Positions 35,412 to 45,917 of a DNA stretch of 64,000 bases are shown one piece after another; positions within the stretch are counted from its first letter, which is position 1; every line of letters begins with the position of its first letter. This stretch comes from Terebella lapidaria. Taxonomy: Eukaryota; Annelida; Polychaeta; Terebellida; Terebellidae. Below the pieces are notes generated by a model. That model saw only the letters and a program-made list of their open reading frames with translations, was not told where the DNA came from and did no database searches. The stretch lies in the NCBI GenBank assembly GCA_949152475.1, contig OX424569.1, positions 29,061,950-29,125,949 of the forward strand, written 5' to 3'. Position numbers and translations under genes: made by a program.

Positions 35412-37190
35412 ATGAAGGATAAGCAAAAAGGGAAGGGAAAGGGTGGTAGCCTTGCGACCACACCCGGTCGCGCGACAGCCGTGAGCAGCCTTCGGGCGGC
35501 TCCGCCGATAGAGAAAGGAGTGCGGAGACCTCTGCTGACCGGACCCCGTCTACGGACACGGACCAACCTGCGGAGTCGACTCCGGCACCTTTCACTCCGT
35601 CTCAGGACGTAGAATCGAGCCCTGCGGGGCCGCAACAGGGGTTGCTACCGGGGCCTAGCTCCGGTGATGTAGGCGCGGTTGGTGGAGCCGGGAACGGCTT
35701 TACACTGCGCCTACATCCGAACGCGGGTTGCGGCAGGCGACACTCTCTCAGGGGGCATCTCCGGATGTCCGGGATTGAGTGAATGCCGGCGCGAATACCT
35801 CCGGACATGTGGACCAGCAGTTCCAGATGCCTAACCTGGCTGGGTGGACTCCTTCGAGAGCCCCTCGTCCGGATTCCGGACGGTTCGCACCAGGTGTAGT
35901 TGACCAACTCACCAACACACTGGGTGCGTTGGCTCCGCTAGGGCGCTATGACCGCGCCCGGTCGCCCCAACAGGGACGACCCGACCAAGGGACCGCTCGC
36001 CGTCTCCGCAGTCCAAGAACCCTTCGGGGTCCTTGTCAGAGAGGGAGAGGTGGCTGATTTCTACGGCGCTTGAGCAATTCAAGCAGAGTCAGTCCACCCT
36101 GAGCGTTGACCCGACGGTCTCCTACCCTCCGGGGATGGTTGGGCCTATGGCTCCGCCTCAAGTCCTGTCGAGTCCGCAGACGCCGGTGGTCCCCGCAAAG
36201 GGATCCGCGCCTGCTCAGCGACTCGGAGGCACCACACAGGCGACCGCTTCGACTTCCCACGGCGGGAGTTAGCGCCGCGTGGTCAGCTTATCCTGACAGT
36301 CAAGGTGCGTCGGGCATGCAGTGGCAACCGGTGACTCCGGCCCCTAGCTATGCTAGCTATGCCGCCCCGTCTGGAGCCTACCCAGTGGGTTCGACGGGAG
36401 TCCTGACCGCACCAAGTCAGGGTAGCGTGACTGCGGGAATGTACCCGGTGGCAAGCGTGAGCTTTCCTGCTCCCATGTCAACTGTGTGGATGTCTGCCCC
36501 GGCGGACTCCGCTGCGGGAACGGGTGGCACACGGACCTTGCCATCCTATACTGCCAACCCCAGGGCCGGTTCCGCCGGTCGGGTGCGCTCTCTGCGTGAC
36601 AAGGCGCCCGACCAATCTTCCTGGCGGAAGCGGTTCAACGGGGATAACGCCGATTTGGAGGATTACTTACTCCAGATTTGGCGGACGGCGGTATATGAAG
36701 GATGGACCCAGCACGAAGCTGGGCATATCCTCTCGGGGAGCTTGGAGGGTAAGGCTCTCCGTGTGATGCAGTGTCTGCCGGTGGGACCAGTAACTTTCGG
36801 CGAGGTTGCGCGGCAACAACTACGCCTACTGTTCACGCCGACGACCAACAGAAGGCAGTTTGAACGGGAGTTCAAAGCTCGGATCCGCCTACCGACTGAA
36901 TCCGTTACCGAGTATGCTTTCAATTTGCGCATACTCGGCCGGAGGGCTTATCCGGACATGGAAGCCAGTCGGTTTGATCCGATACTAATCGATCAATTCA
37001 TCGATGGCCAGCCATACCACATCTCCTACGGGCTGGCCACCCATGAAAACGATCGATGGAGGAGGCAATCAACTCCGCCCTTGCGATAAAGGTAGCTGTC
37101 CGTCCCAGACAGATGCCTCCGGCCCCGGCTGTTCCCGCGCAAGCGGTGGCCCCGTCTCCTGCCACCGCATCACAGGTGACCCCATGGTCA
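35412..37190 (+). pseudogene. Retrotransposon gag remnant (capsid region recognisable), frame-broken
   Basis: Starts at an ATG followed by a Lys/Gly-rich basic stretch (KDKQKGKGKGG). A Ser/Pro/Thr-rich N-terminal part then switches among all three frames (changes near 35518, 35770, 36020 and 36255). From about 36600 a Ty3/gypsy-type capsid region is readable: WRKRFNGDNADLEDYL, then TAVYEGW, SLEGKAL, FEREFKARIRLPTESVTEYA and FIDGQPYHISYGLATHEN. A further frame change near 37050 moves into an MEEAINSAL tail that continues to about 37190. No CCHC nucleocapsid knuckle is visible, so the 3' end of gag is probably lost with the pol deletion. In a working element Gag would form the cytoplasmic particle that packages the RNA. 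Confidence 0.8.
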
Positions 37191-37439
37191 GGCCCGGTCC
37201 ATGGCGAACACGGCGGCCGGAGCGTCCAGAGCTCACCTCCGCGCGAGGACCCGCCAGAACCGGCGATGGCGTCCCGTATTTGAGCCGGAGGTGCGGTTCA
37301 GCTCCAGCGAGTCTTCCTCGAGTCCGGCTGTGTACTCCTCGTGGGTACCCTCCGCGTCCTCGGACGAGTCTAGGTATGAGCGGTCCTTACCCCCAGTGGT
37401 GATGGCCGCTGCGGCGCAGTCAGACGTGCTGGATGAGGA

Positions 37440-38973
37440 GCCTAACACTCTGGCGCAGTTGATTGTGAAGCAGAGAGCTGACAGTGCTCTGGCACCGGTA
37501 ATTAAAGCCCTTGAGGCCGGCCAGAAACCCTCAAAGGATGAGCGGAAAACCTACAGGGAGGAGACCCAGTCTCTTAACTCCCAGTGGGAAAGACTCTCCT
37601 TGAGGGATGGCCTCTTGTATCGGAGCTATGAGCCACCGAGACCACTGCCACCCATTCGGCAGTTGGTGCTTCCGGCGGAGCTGTGAAAAGAAGTGCTCCA
37701 TCAGTTGCATGACCTCCGGGTGACCGGTCACTTGGGAATCCGGAGGACCGTCCATAGGCTACAACAGCGCTTTCATTGGCCTGGTAGCAGTTTGGACGTT
37801 TGTAAAGGAGTTCCGGCTCCTGGCCGCCACCCCTTAACCACGGTTAAGGCCGGCGCGCCGTTTGATCGGATAGCCTTGGATATACTGGATACCCACCGGG
37901 TCACCCCACGTGGTTTCCGGTACATCCTGGTGATTTCCAACTATTTCACCAAATATACCGATGCGTACCCACTGCGCCGCCAGAATGCGGATGAGGTAGC
38001 TCGGTTGCTGGTGAATAGATGGATAGTGTACCATGGTGTACCTAAGCAGGTACATTCGGATCAGGGCACACAATTTGAAAGTAACCTGTTCCGGAGCGTA
38101 GCACAGATGCTAGGAAGTACCAAGGCGCGTACCACCCCCTACAGGCCCCAGTCAGACGGACAGGTTGAACGCTTTAACCGGTCTGTCCCTAACATGCTGG
38201 CGGCCTTTGTTAATGATCGTGCGAATGATTGGGATGACCACCTCCCGTATGTCTTAATGGCGTACAGGTCGTCGGTCCACTCTTCGACCGGAGTTACTCC
38301 GCACGCGATGTTGTACGGCCGGGAGCTCAATCTGCCCGTGGATATTATGTATCCAACCGCGGCAGAAACTGGCGCAGTACCCCAGTGCGGTCCGGAGTAC
38401 GTTGAGTGGGTTCGCTGTGCCTTGGCGAACGCCCATGATTTCGCACAAGCGCGCCTGGATAAGTCTGCTATCCGGCAGAAGCGTGGCTATGACGCCCATG
38501 TCAAGGGTAGGCCCGCTTTTGCGGAAGGAGACAAGGTGCGGTATTATTATCCGCCGCTTAAGCACGGCAACAAGTTTGCTAAGCCGTGGATAGGCCCGTT
38601 TATGGTACTTAAGCAGGTTACGGACTTGGACTACCGGATCCGGAGGGACTCCGACCAGGATAGGGTTCTGGTGGTTCACATAGATAACCTGAAGAAGTAT
38701 GAGGGCCCGCTTGTCATGGATCCGCTAGTACAAGATGCGGAACCGGACGATGCTCCTTTGGGGGATCCGTCCGGTCAGCATCCGCGGACTCCGGACGAGC
38801 GTGTATGCCAGATGGTTGGTCTCCCGGACCTCTCTGATCCGTCAGATGACGGTCCGGACGTAGAGCCACCATATCTCGGCGATCCGCAGGTACCCCCACT
38901 CCCTCCACCACCTGCGGATGATGGGCGGCCACGCCAGAAACCTCGTGCGCCGACCCGATATGGGTGGGACTAA
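37440..38973 (+). pseudogene. Ty3/gypsy integrase with linker, interrupted by an in-frame stop
   Basis: Begins with the linker that normally follows RNase H (LAQLIVKQRADSALAPVIKA; LRDGLLYRSYE). An in-frame TGA lies at 37684-37686, after which the frame continues. The zinc-binding region keeps its two histidines (LHDLRVTGHLG) but only one cysteine (DVCKG), then jumps to PAPGRHPL, so the second cysteine and neighbours are deleted. The core has all catalytic residues: D in ALDILD, D in HSDQGTQFES and E in SDGQVERFN, with 35 residues between the last two. A GPF C-terminal module (KPWIGPFMV; VVHIDNLKKYEG) and a proline-rich RYGW tail follow, ending at TAA? or TAG-type stop by 38973. The role would be nuclear insertion of the element cDNA. 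The stop and the zinc-finger gap argue that this copy is inactive. Confidence 0.88.
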
Positions 38974-40808
38974 TGTTCCGCCCATGCGGATGCGTCTGCG
39001 GTATCCATCTAGCACACCAGGGATGGATTTTAGGTCGTTCCGTGAGGATCCGCACGACTTTCCTCCGGGAGCAGCTACTTTGGTGGCTATCTCCGGAGTT
39101 GAGGTCTGCGGACATCTTTGCGTCGTAACGCCGCCGCTCCGCATCCGCCCTCCCGTAGTTTCTAGCGCTAGGGATGTGCGGCAACCTTATCCGCATCAGT
39201 TCGACTGCTGTCCGGCGTAGTTAATGCAGCGGCTACGCTGGCCGGACGACTTTGGTGGATCTGCCGGACACCCTTGGTCCCGGGACAGCCTCTTGTATGG
39301 CCAGACCGAGGTTGGGATTTAGTCCGCTACGGGAGAAGCGCTTTCCCACGGATTTGGGGAACTGAGGACTGATGCACTCCGGACGCTTTAAGATGACGCA
39401 CTTCGGTGTGTTATCCCTCGTGAGCCACTACTATAAGGTTGTTTATAGTAGACTAAGGTTTCTTGCGGCAGGAAACCATTTACCATTTTGCGAAATGGAC
39501 CGGCTGTTAAGTCCGCGCATGCAGACCAGCCACAGCAGTGGGGGACGCTCATTTTTGTCCGGATCGTACCTTATAATACACGGTCCGGCCGGAATGACCT
39601 GGTTCCCCGGCCTCCTTCAAAGAATGGGGGTCGTATTTTACAGGCGTAGCATACTTTGTGGCTTTTAATCCGGATTCATTATCATCGGATAAGGTCAATA
39701 TGTCTTCATATGGTAGTCATCCGGCCTGGACTCTGTTCGCGGGCAGCTGCGGACAACCGCCGGCTATTGATTTCACCATGTTTGGGATCCTCTAGATTGA
39801 GCGCCGGCATGAAGGGTTCGCCCCCTAACCATTGAGGTTATGGCCCATGCCGGCCCCGCGCCTAATCTATTGGTTCCGCGCTCCGGTAGTCGTTTGTTTG
39901 GGCTCTGGGTTTGACCGGACACCGCTCCGCGGTCGGGCTGTACATTGGGGTTGCTAGTGGGCGCATTGCAAACGCCCATAGGGCGCCCAATTGTCTGTCC
40001 GGCTGCCATGGGCATGTCCGATCGCCTTGTAAGCGTACCAGCGGCTATGGGGAGTGGTTTTGTTTATTTTCCATCTCATGTTATAATTTCTTGAGTGAAT
40101 TATATAAGCCACAAGTATGCATGCATGCCGTGGAAACGCTATTCTTACTCAATTAATCGTACATTGAGATAAGTTTAGTGATATATCTTTTTCCTGGTGC
40201 ATTAGAGGGGTGTAGGAGATTGTGTTGTGTGTATCAGAAGCTTGTTTTGCCGTGATCTATGAAAAAGCAGGCGAACAGTGGTGGATTTGTTTCCATCACT
40301 GGTTCGAACAGTGTAGATTTTTATTTACATTGTTGTAAGGTGGACATACTCGTTAGATCCACAAGTAGATCGACTTCTGATACATTGTATACAATCTCTA
40401 TCCTGCTGTGGTGATTAACTTCAAGTCATTGACTGCCAGTGCGGAAGCGAAAGCTAATGACTGATGTTAATTACCGTATTTTAATTGCGGGATCCCCCGG
40501 AGTGGCCAGTATTTTTTGCCACCCATATACATGGAGTGATAGGAGTCACCGGGGGGAGATGCGTGTGTATGTATAGGCCCATTGTCAGAAAACGTTATTC
40601 GTTTGTCAGCCTGTACTGATTGATGCTATAAATAGACGTTTCCACGGCGACGCGCTGCACTGCCGCGCGTGTAAAATAGCTGCTACCACTTGATGCATTT
40701 AAACCATGTAACTTGAGATTACTGGTCATTCGAGCACTCGGCACTGGTGGAGACAGATCTGCGGATCTGAATCCCAGTGTTTAGCGCATCAGAGCGCTCG
40801 AATTCGCC
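38974..40808 (+). other. Noncoding interior of the retroelement between integrase and 3' ORF
   Basis: GC-rich and still rich in TCCGGA/CCGGAC words up to about 40060, then more AT-rich up to 40770. No reverse transcriptase, RNase H or envelope-like frame is recognised on either strand; the open frames here overlap one another with no motifs. A TATA-like box lies at 40627. Confidence 0.6.
40627..40634 (+). promoter_or_regulatory. Possible internal promoter of the 3' ORF
   Basis: TATAAATA occurs about 180 bases upstream of the ATG at 40809, in the AT-richer part of the retroelement interior. This would allow the extra ORF to be made from its own transcript. It is inference from one motif; splicing from the LTR transcript is the alternative. 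Confidence 0.35.
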
Positions 40809-43309
40809 ATGTCTGAGGCGAGTGACGGGGAGAGTATGGGAGGGAAGGTGCATACGGACAGTGATCGTGAGATCCAGTCCGGAGATGAGTCTCTTGAGCG
40901 CGTTAACACATACTCGGGACGAACTGAGCCTGAGGATGACGGCCGCTCGGCCGACTCCCAAGGCACGTATACGGGTTCCGAGGAATCCGACTCCGGCGCT
41001 AGTGCCGCGAGTGTGGTCACGGTGGACCGCGTTGTAGAGAGCAACTTGGCTGCAATAGAAGCCAAGAAGCTCCTCGATCCGTCTCCGCTTTCCCGTGTGG
41101 AAACGTTGATGGACTACAGCGAGGTGGGCCCCGTTGGTTTGGATATTGAGTTGCATTGGCCCGCGTAGATGCTAGCATCTCTTGGGCCGGATGAGAGTAC
41201 TCGTCCGGATACCCGTCCGGATGGCCACGGCCGTCCGGACACCGGTTCCGGCGAGAACTCCTCGGTGTACGCACCTCCGGAGCCTGGTCCGCGTGATCAG
41301 GGCAAACCTGCGTCTTGGGCTGAACAGGTTGATGCGGCTGAGCAAGCTGCATCCCAGGTTCCGGCCTCAGAGCAGGGAGCCGGCTCGGAAGACACCGCGG
41401 GGAAGGATGACGGGTTTATCTCGCCCGTCTCCAAACACACCCGCTACCAAGCCAAGAAGATTGCTCAGAAGCAGTGGGAGGCCCAACAGAAACTAGAGGC
41501 CTCTAACCGCGGGCAATCCGAGTCCGATTCCGACCAGGGAAAGGACCCGTCCGCTCCTCCGCCGAGGAAGAAGAAGAAGAGGAATCACCGGAAACGCAAG
41601 TCCGGTGGTCCCTCGCCCCAGTCCGGACCTAAGTCCGGAGGGCCCAACCCGCTGGCGCCTAGGCCGGACGGCAAGTCAGGGTCCTCCGCCAAGTCCGGGG
41701 GTACCAAGGCGCCAAATCCTTCGGGAGGCGGTGCGGACGGTACCTCCGCAAAGTCCGACCGGGGTACGGGAGGTTCCAGCAAGCCGGCGCCCTCCAGGGC
41801 ACCAAAAGGAACCTCCTCCGGCAAATCCTTCGGACAGTCAAAGCCGTCCTGAGCGGCGGAGAGTGGATCCAGTCCAGTGGATAGAGGGCGGCCCTTGCCA
41901 AAGAAGGGAGATCTCCGGTTGGAGCTCCTTCACCGGCAAGCGGAGAAGGACGGGGCTACGGAAATGTCCGAGGCCGCACTGGACGCGGGGTGGCAGGCTT
42001 ACTGCGACGAACAGCAGAAAGCTGCCACTCAGCGCGCTCAGAGTGTGCCTCGACAACCCAGGTTGAGTGGTCGTTCGGGGGCGTCCAAACAGCGACGGAC
42101 GTCTTCGGAGCAGCCTTCTATTCAGAGGCTGCGGGTTGGTATGGGCCCCGAACTCCCTGGTGTGCGTCAAGGGCACATGTTTCTGGCGCGGTATGGCAGG
42201 GACGCGTACACCCGACGTTCGTCGGAGGCGGGTATGGCGGCCGACATGCCTTTTACAAGGTCTCGTCCACTCACAGACGAGGAGCGTGCCGGGCTACCAC
42301 CCGTGACGGAGGACGGGGTATATTGCCCCCTCTGTCCGCCATCCCTGGTCGGGTATAAGGACCCGCATTGTGCGCTCAACCGGGATTGTAGGTATCCTTC
42401 CTACGACCATCTGAGCCGGCACATTGCGGGGTACCATTACCCCTGGGTGAAGTTGTTTGTCTGTCGACGGTGCTACTCACGAAGCCCTGAGGAGAAATAC
42501 TTCTCCAGTCTAGAGGCCTTAAACTCTCACCGCTCCGGTGCACACCGCGGTGAGGGATTTCACACCGGTGGTGAAGAAGTCAGGCCTGTATTCAATTTTG
42601 GATACATTCCCCCTCGGTCGGCTGCGTCTATGGCTACGTCAGGGACGTCGAAGAACCGAATCTTCCACTTTGGTCCGTGGCGCTTTGCACAGTGCGTCAT
42701 GGACGACAACTGGAAGCAGTCTGGCATCGTGTCCGCAGGCTTGAGCTACACAGCTCGCCTGACGGCGTTCATGGGCCAGACCCCTGCGGAGTACCAGACG
42801 GCGGAAGCCGCCCGGACAGCAGCAGAGGCTGTCCGCCAACCGCCGGCAACTTCAGCAGTATAAGATCGGGACCGGGTAACCATGATCATGTCGGAGATGC
42901 CGCAGATCGCGGCACGGACACGCGTGGCATCCCCCAAGCGTCGCGCCCCGTCAACGACTCAGGGGAAAGGCTCGTCCACCGGAACTGATCCGGTCCGGAC
43001 GACGCCCCTGCAGTCTCTGGTACTCTGACGCAGGAGGATTACCCGGGCTCGCTGGAAGTGACGGTCCCTGCGGGTCCGACGGAGGGACGTGTGGTGTCGG
43101 GCACCACCGCCTCCTCGAGTTCCATGTCGGTGGTCCAGCCTAAGACCCCACGTGAGACTCCTTCCATGGCAAGTGGTTCCGGATGTGCGCCACCTCTCTC
43201 GAGGTCGACGTCCGCGTCCTCTGTACCGATTGAAGGGACGTCCGCAGGGTGGCAAAGCATCGTCTCCTTGGACATGGATCCCCTCAATACGGCGGAGGAT
43301 GTACTCTGA
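40809..43309 (+). pseudogene. Extra 3' ORF of the retroelement: two C2H2 zinc fingers with basic and low-complexity regions
   Basis: One reading frame runs from the ATG at 40809 to 43026, broken only by TAG (41166), TGA (41850) and TAA (42861). It then shifts frame near 43020 and continues to 43309, shortly before the 3' LTR. Order: an acidic Ser-rich N-terminus; a KKIAQKQWEAQQKLEA helix; a basic PPPRKKKKRNHRKRKSGG stretch suggesting nuclear entry; a Lys/Gly/Ser/Pro low-complexity part; a Gln/Arg-rich linker; then two C2H2 fingers at about 42315-42550 (CPLC...HLSRHIAGYH and CRRC...LNSHRSGAH); and a Ser/Pro-rich tail. It occupies the env position but has no signal peptide, transmembrane segment or fusion motif, so it is not an envelope. 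The TAG is immediately followed by ATG, so separate translation units are also conceivable. The function is unknown: nucleic-acid binding is likely from the fingers and basic tract. Confidence 0.7.
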
Positions 43310-43368
43310 CAGTTCGAATCTGCAGACACCATCGTCGCGATGGTTTAGCGATGGTTTTGGCTCCGCGA

Positions 43369-44001
43369 TCGGAGCGTGCGTTGCCCAGCAACGCACTGTA
43401 CTCAATCGCACCCAGTAAACTATAACAATGGTTTGACCTAGTTTCTCCTCCCGCCTCTTGGCCCGATATATATGCGAGCATTGGCTTGATCTGAGAGATC
43501 GTCCCAGAGCAAGCCGAGAGGCAGGACGAGAGGCTCGCCATGAGCTTTACGTCCCTGTGTCTTGGGTAAGGCCCTCGCGGGCCCTGGGGACGATTTCCAT
43601 TGGGGGCCCGGGCTGGGGTAGAGACGGTTGCTGACTCGGGGGCGCAAGCCCTGTGGATCGCCAGTCTCTTCTCCACCCGGGGTGGTGTGACACAGGCTCT
43701 GGCAGACCGTCGGGCTGGCTCAGAGTTCCATCTCTGTGACAGTGCCTTCGGCGAGGCCGGCCAGCAACATGCCCACGTGTACGGGTTCCGTGGTGCCGCT
43801 CCCATGGCATCTCGGGCTCTACATACGGCTACATTACCATAACTGTGTAATATGCATGTTGTAGTTAAGGTGTTGGTGAGGATGCATATGTTATGTCGTA
43901 GTGTATGACGGCCGGACTCGTTCCGGGCTGACTGTACATGGTTGTAGTGTTCCGTAGGGTAGTGCCGAACGCCCTGTAGCGGGCGCCCGCCGAACTTTAC
44001 A
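43369..44001 (+). repeat. 3' LTR
   Basis: 633 bases, about 97-98% identical to the 5' LTR. No polypurine tract is visible just upstream (the sequence there reads GCGATGGTTTTGGCTCCGCGA), which is unusual for an LTR element. Confidence 0.9.
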
Positions 44002-44009
44002 TTATTAAG

Positions 44010-44152
44010 TATTTTTAGTCAAAATTTCGGAACGATTCGGCCGTGAACTTTAAAGATAAAAATGTAGATGGACGACGACGACGACAACGACGGACGACGG
44101 ACGCAACGCCACGGTCATAGGTTATCAGACTAAAGGTACGGTAACCTGAAAT
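44010..44152 (+). mobile_element. Right part of the host repeat interrupted by the LTR retrotransposon
   Basis: Resumes with TATTTTTAGTCAAAATTTCGG and passes through a GACGACGAC...GGACGACGGACGC tract at about 44070-44107. It ends GGTTATCAGACTAAAGGTACG then GTAACCTG, the inverted counterpart of the CAGGTTACC at 33499. Confidence 0.6.
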
Positions 44153-44593
44153 CTGGTTTACGCGATGCTATCCATATAAATATGCAAAAAAACGATGAAA
44201 TTGCTGGAATAAGAGTGAAAATGTAGAATTTATTTTTGAAAGTCTTCCAGTCAAATGTGGCCGATAACAATGTGTGATGACATTAATGTAAATATCAACC
44301 TATTACCAACAATACAGCTGGATTTTGATGGTGACCATAACGAACCTAAGATAACTATTTAGGGGGAAAAAATAAGTTATAAAACAGGACATCTAAGGGA
44401 CATTGTACTTCATTGAACTCAAAACATGTTTATGTCAACACCGCTATTTGATGTATGTTTTTTACACATGCCAGTTTCCACACCACGAGGAAAATATACA
44501 TATGCAAATTGGAGTAGCTATTACGAATTATGTCCACCAACCACTTTGTACAATATCCCCCTGTAACTCATCCCGTATCACCTTCTTAGGTCA
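44153..44593. other. Gene-free stretch
   Basis: Nothing recognised. The plus-strand open frame at 44403-44615 runs antisense into the SDR relic and is not a gene. Confidence 0.5.
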
Positions 44594-44752
44594 CTTCGTT
44601 TGTTTCCCCCACTAAACCATGTTCAATCATGCTGCATGCCATATGTATGAAGCTTTGCTCGATAACGCGTGGTTCAATGTACAGAGTGGTGCGCGTTCTA
44701 ATATTTGACACGTTATGACTTTTCCGATATTGGCATCATCAACAAGCTGTAA
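44594..44752 (-). pseudogene. Decayed 3'-end fragment of a third SDR paralog
   Basis: This stretch aligns with the 3' ends of both SDR genes (45949-46108 and about 13872-14030). Matching landmarks, plus strand: CATGTTCAATCATGCTGCAT against the genes' CGTTCAATCATACTATAC; GCCATATGTATGAAGCTT; GGTTCAATGTACAGAGTGGT; ACGTTATGACTTTTCC; GGCATCATCAACAAGCTGT. It covers about the last 50 codons. Multiple indels and stops mean it is not translatable. Similarity ends abruptly near 44752, so the rest of the gene is missing. It lies about 1.2 kb downstream of the intact gene in the same orientation, as expected of a tandem-array remnant. Confidence 0.85.
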
Positions 44753-45917
44753 CGAACTGGTAAAGTGAAATAATCGGTTTCTGGTTTTCTGGTTGAAAGT
44801 GATCAACAGCTGTTCCCAGAGCTGCTGTATAATGCAAAAGTTCCAAAGCGTACACGAATTTTTCTAAATTTGACATTGAGAATCGGATTTTAAAAATAGT
44901 TTTGCACAGAACAGTTCCCATGAGGTGATGCAAAATTAACAAAAATAGCTGAAAATATAGAGAAATACACAGCCCTATCCCTTGATACTCGTATACGTAT
45001 GTGTGGTATATTATAGTGATGGAACCCCAAATATTCAGTTTGATTCATTCGTGTTGCAAATAACGACAATATATGGAAATTCATGTCTTTGTTTATGTTA
45101 GCACATTCGTAAACAATTCGTTCACATCGTGTGTTTTTACGATATGTTCAACTGCAGGGTCATCCGGACGTATTTTGGGGGTTGTAACGGTGCTCTATCA
45201 TCTAATAAATGCCAGCCAATGATAACGAATTTCAAACCAATTATTCCACTTTGATTATTCGGCGACCAATGACGTAAAGCTTCCGTAATTATCATCATCA
45301 TGATCATAATAGTTGGTCTCTCACTATTCATAGTGTTGTAATTGGACTCTCTGAGCAAGATTTCTGATATGAACGTGTATATTCGTTAGTTATTCAATAC
45401 TTTATCGCATGCAACCCAATGGAACCTTTCAGGTATATTGTGTTAAAATCGGGATTTTTCAGGGCCGAATTGTCATCTAGAATCACACAAATATCAATGA
45501 TAAATCAATATGTGTTTAGGCCGACCTGTTACGATGCACTCTCAAATCTGCTATCGAGTTCCATCGGCATATATTCTACTGTGTAACTTGTCACAGTTGG
45601 AGACATGCCACAAAGGAAAGTTTTTGGCGGGGCCGTTTTTCTTCACTTAATTTGTTACCGACGACTGTAATCAATCGATTTACCATAATATGCTACCTTT
45701 TCAACTAAGATCCAGAATTAGAAAGTAACGAAACGAATAGTTCATATACGTTTCTGAGTGTTATCCTATATCATTTGAGACATATATCTCCTTTCCATCA
45801 AACATGCTGAATGATATACATGTAGTTGTATTAGTATTACAAATATGCGAGGGTAAATTGAATTCATTATTATACACAATGTCTACATTGACACAATTCT
45901 AAGAAACAGTTTCTTAT
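44753..45917. other. Gene-free stretch downstream of SDR paralog 2
   Basis: No gene or strong repeat recognised. No clean AATAAA on the minus strand is visible within 200 bases of the SDR stop codon, so the polyadenylation site of that gene is not placed. Confidence 0.5.

Larger units (their letters stand above)
34652..44009 (+). mobile_element. Ty3/gypsy-type LTR retrotransposon, pol-deleted, with an extra 3' ORF
   Basis: A GC-rich insertion in AT-rich surroundings, bounded by direct LTRs (34663-35294 and 43369-44001) and by the 9-base string TATTTTTAG on both outer sides (34643-34651, 44010-44018). A primer-binding-like site follows the left LTR. The order inside is a gag remnant, an integrase, about 1.8 kb noncoding, and a long C2H2-finger ORF. 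No protease, reverse transcriptase or RNase H motifs are visible, and the gag-to-integrase spacing leaves no room for them. The integrase sequence is clearly of the Ty3/gypsy type. Stops and frame changes in all coding parts show this copy is not autonomous. The LTRs differ at about 15 of 632 positions, so the insertion is not very recent. It lies between two tandem SDR paralogs but does not interrupt them. Confidence 0.88.

Noticed and set aside
38200..39220. Minus-strand frames of 100-160 codons opposite the integrase
   Set aside because: Antisense shadows of the integrase coding strand and of GC-rich flanking sequence.
40809..43309. 3' ORF as a retroviral envelope
   Set aside because: No signal peptide, no transmembrane segment, no fusion or cleavage motif; it carries zinc fingers and a nuclear-type basic stretch instead.
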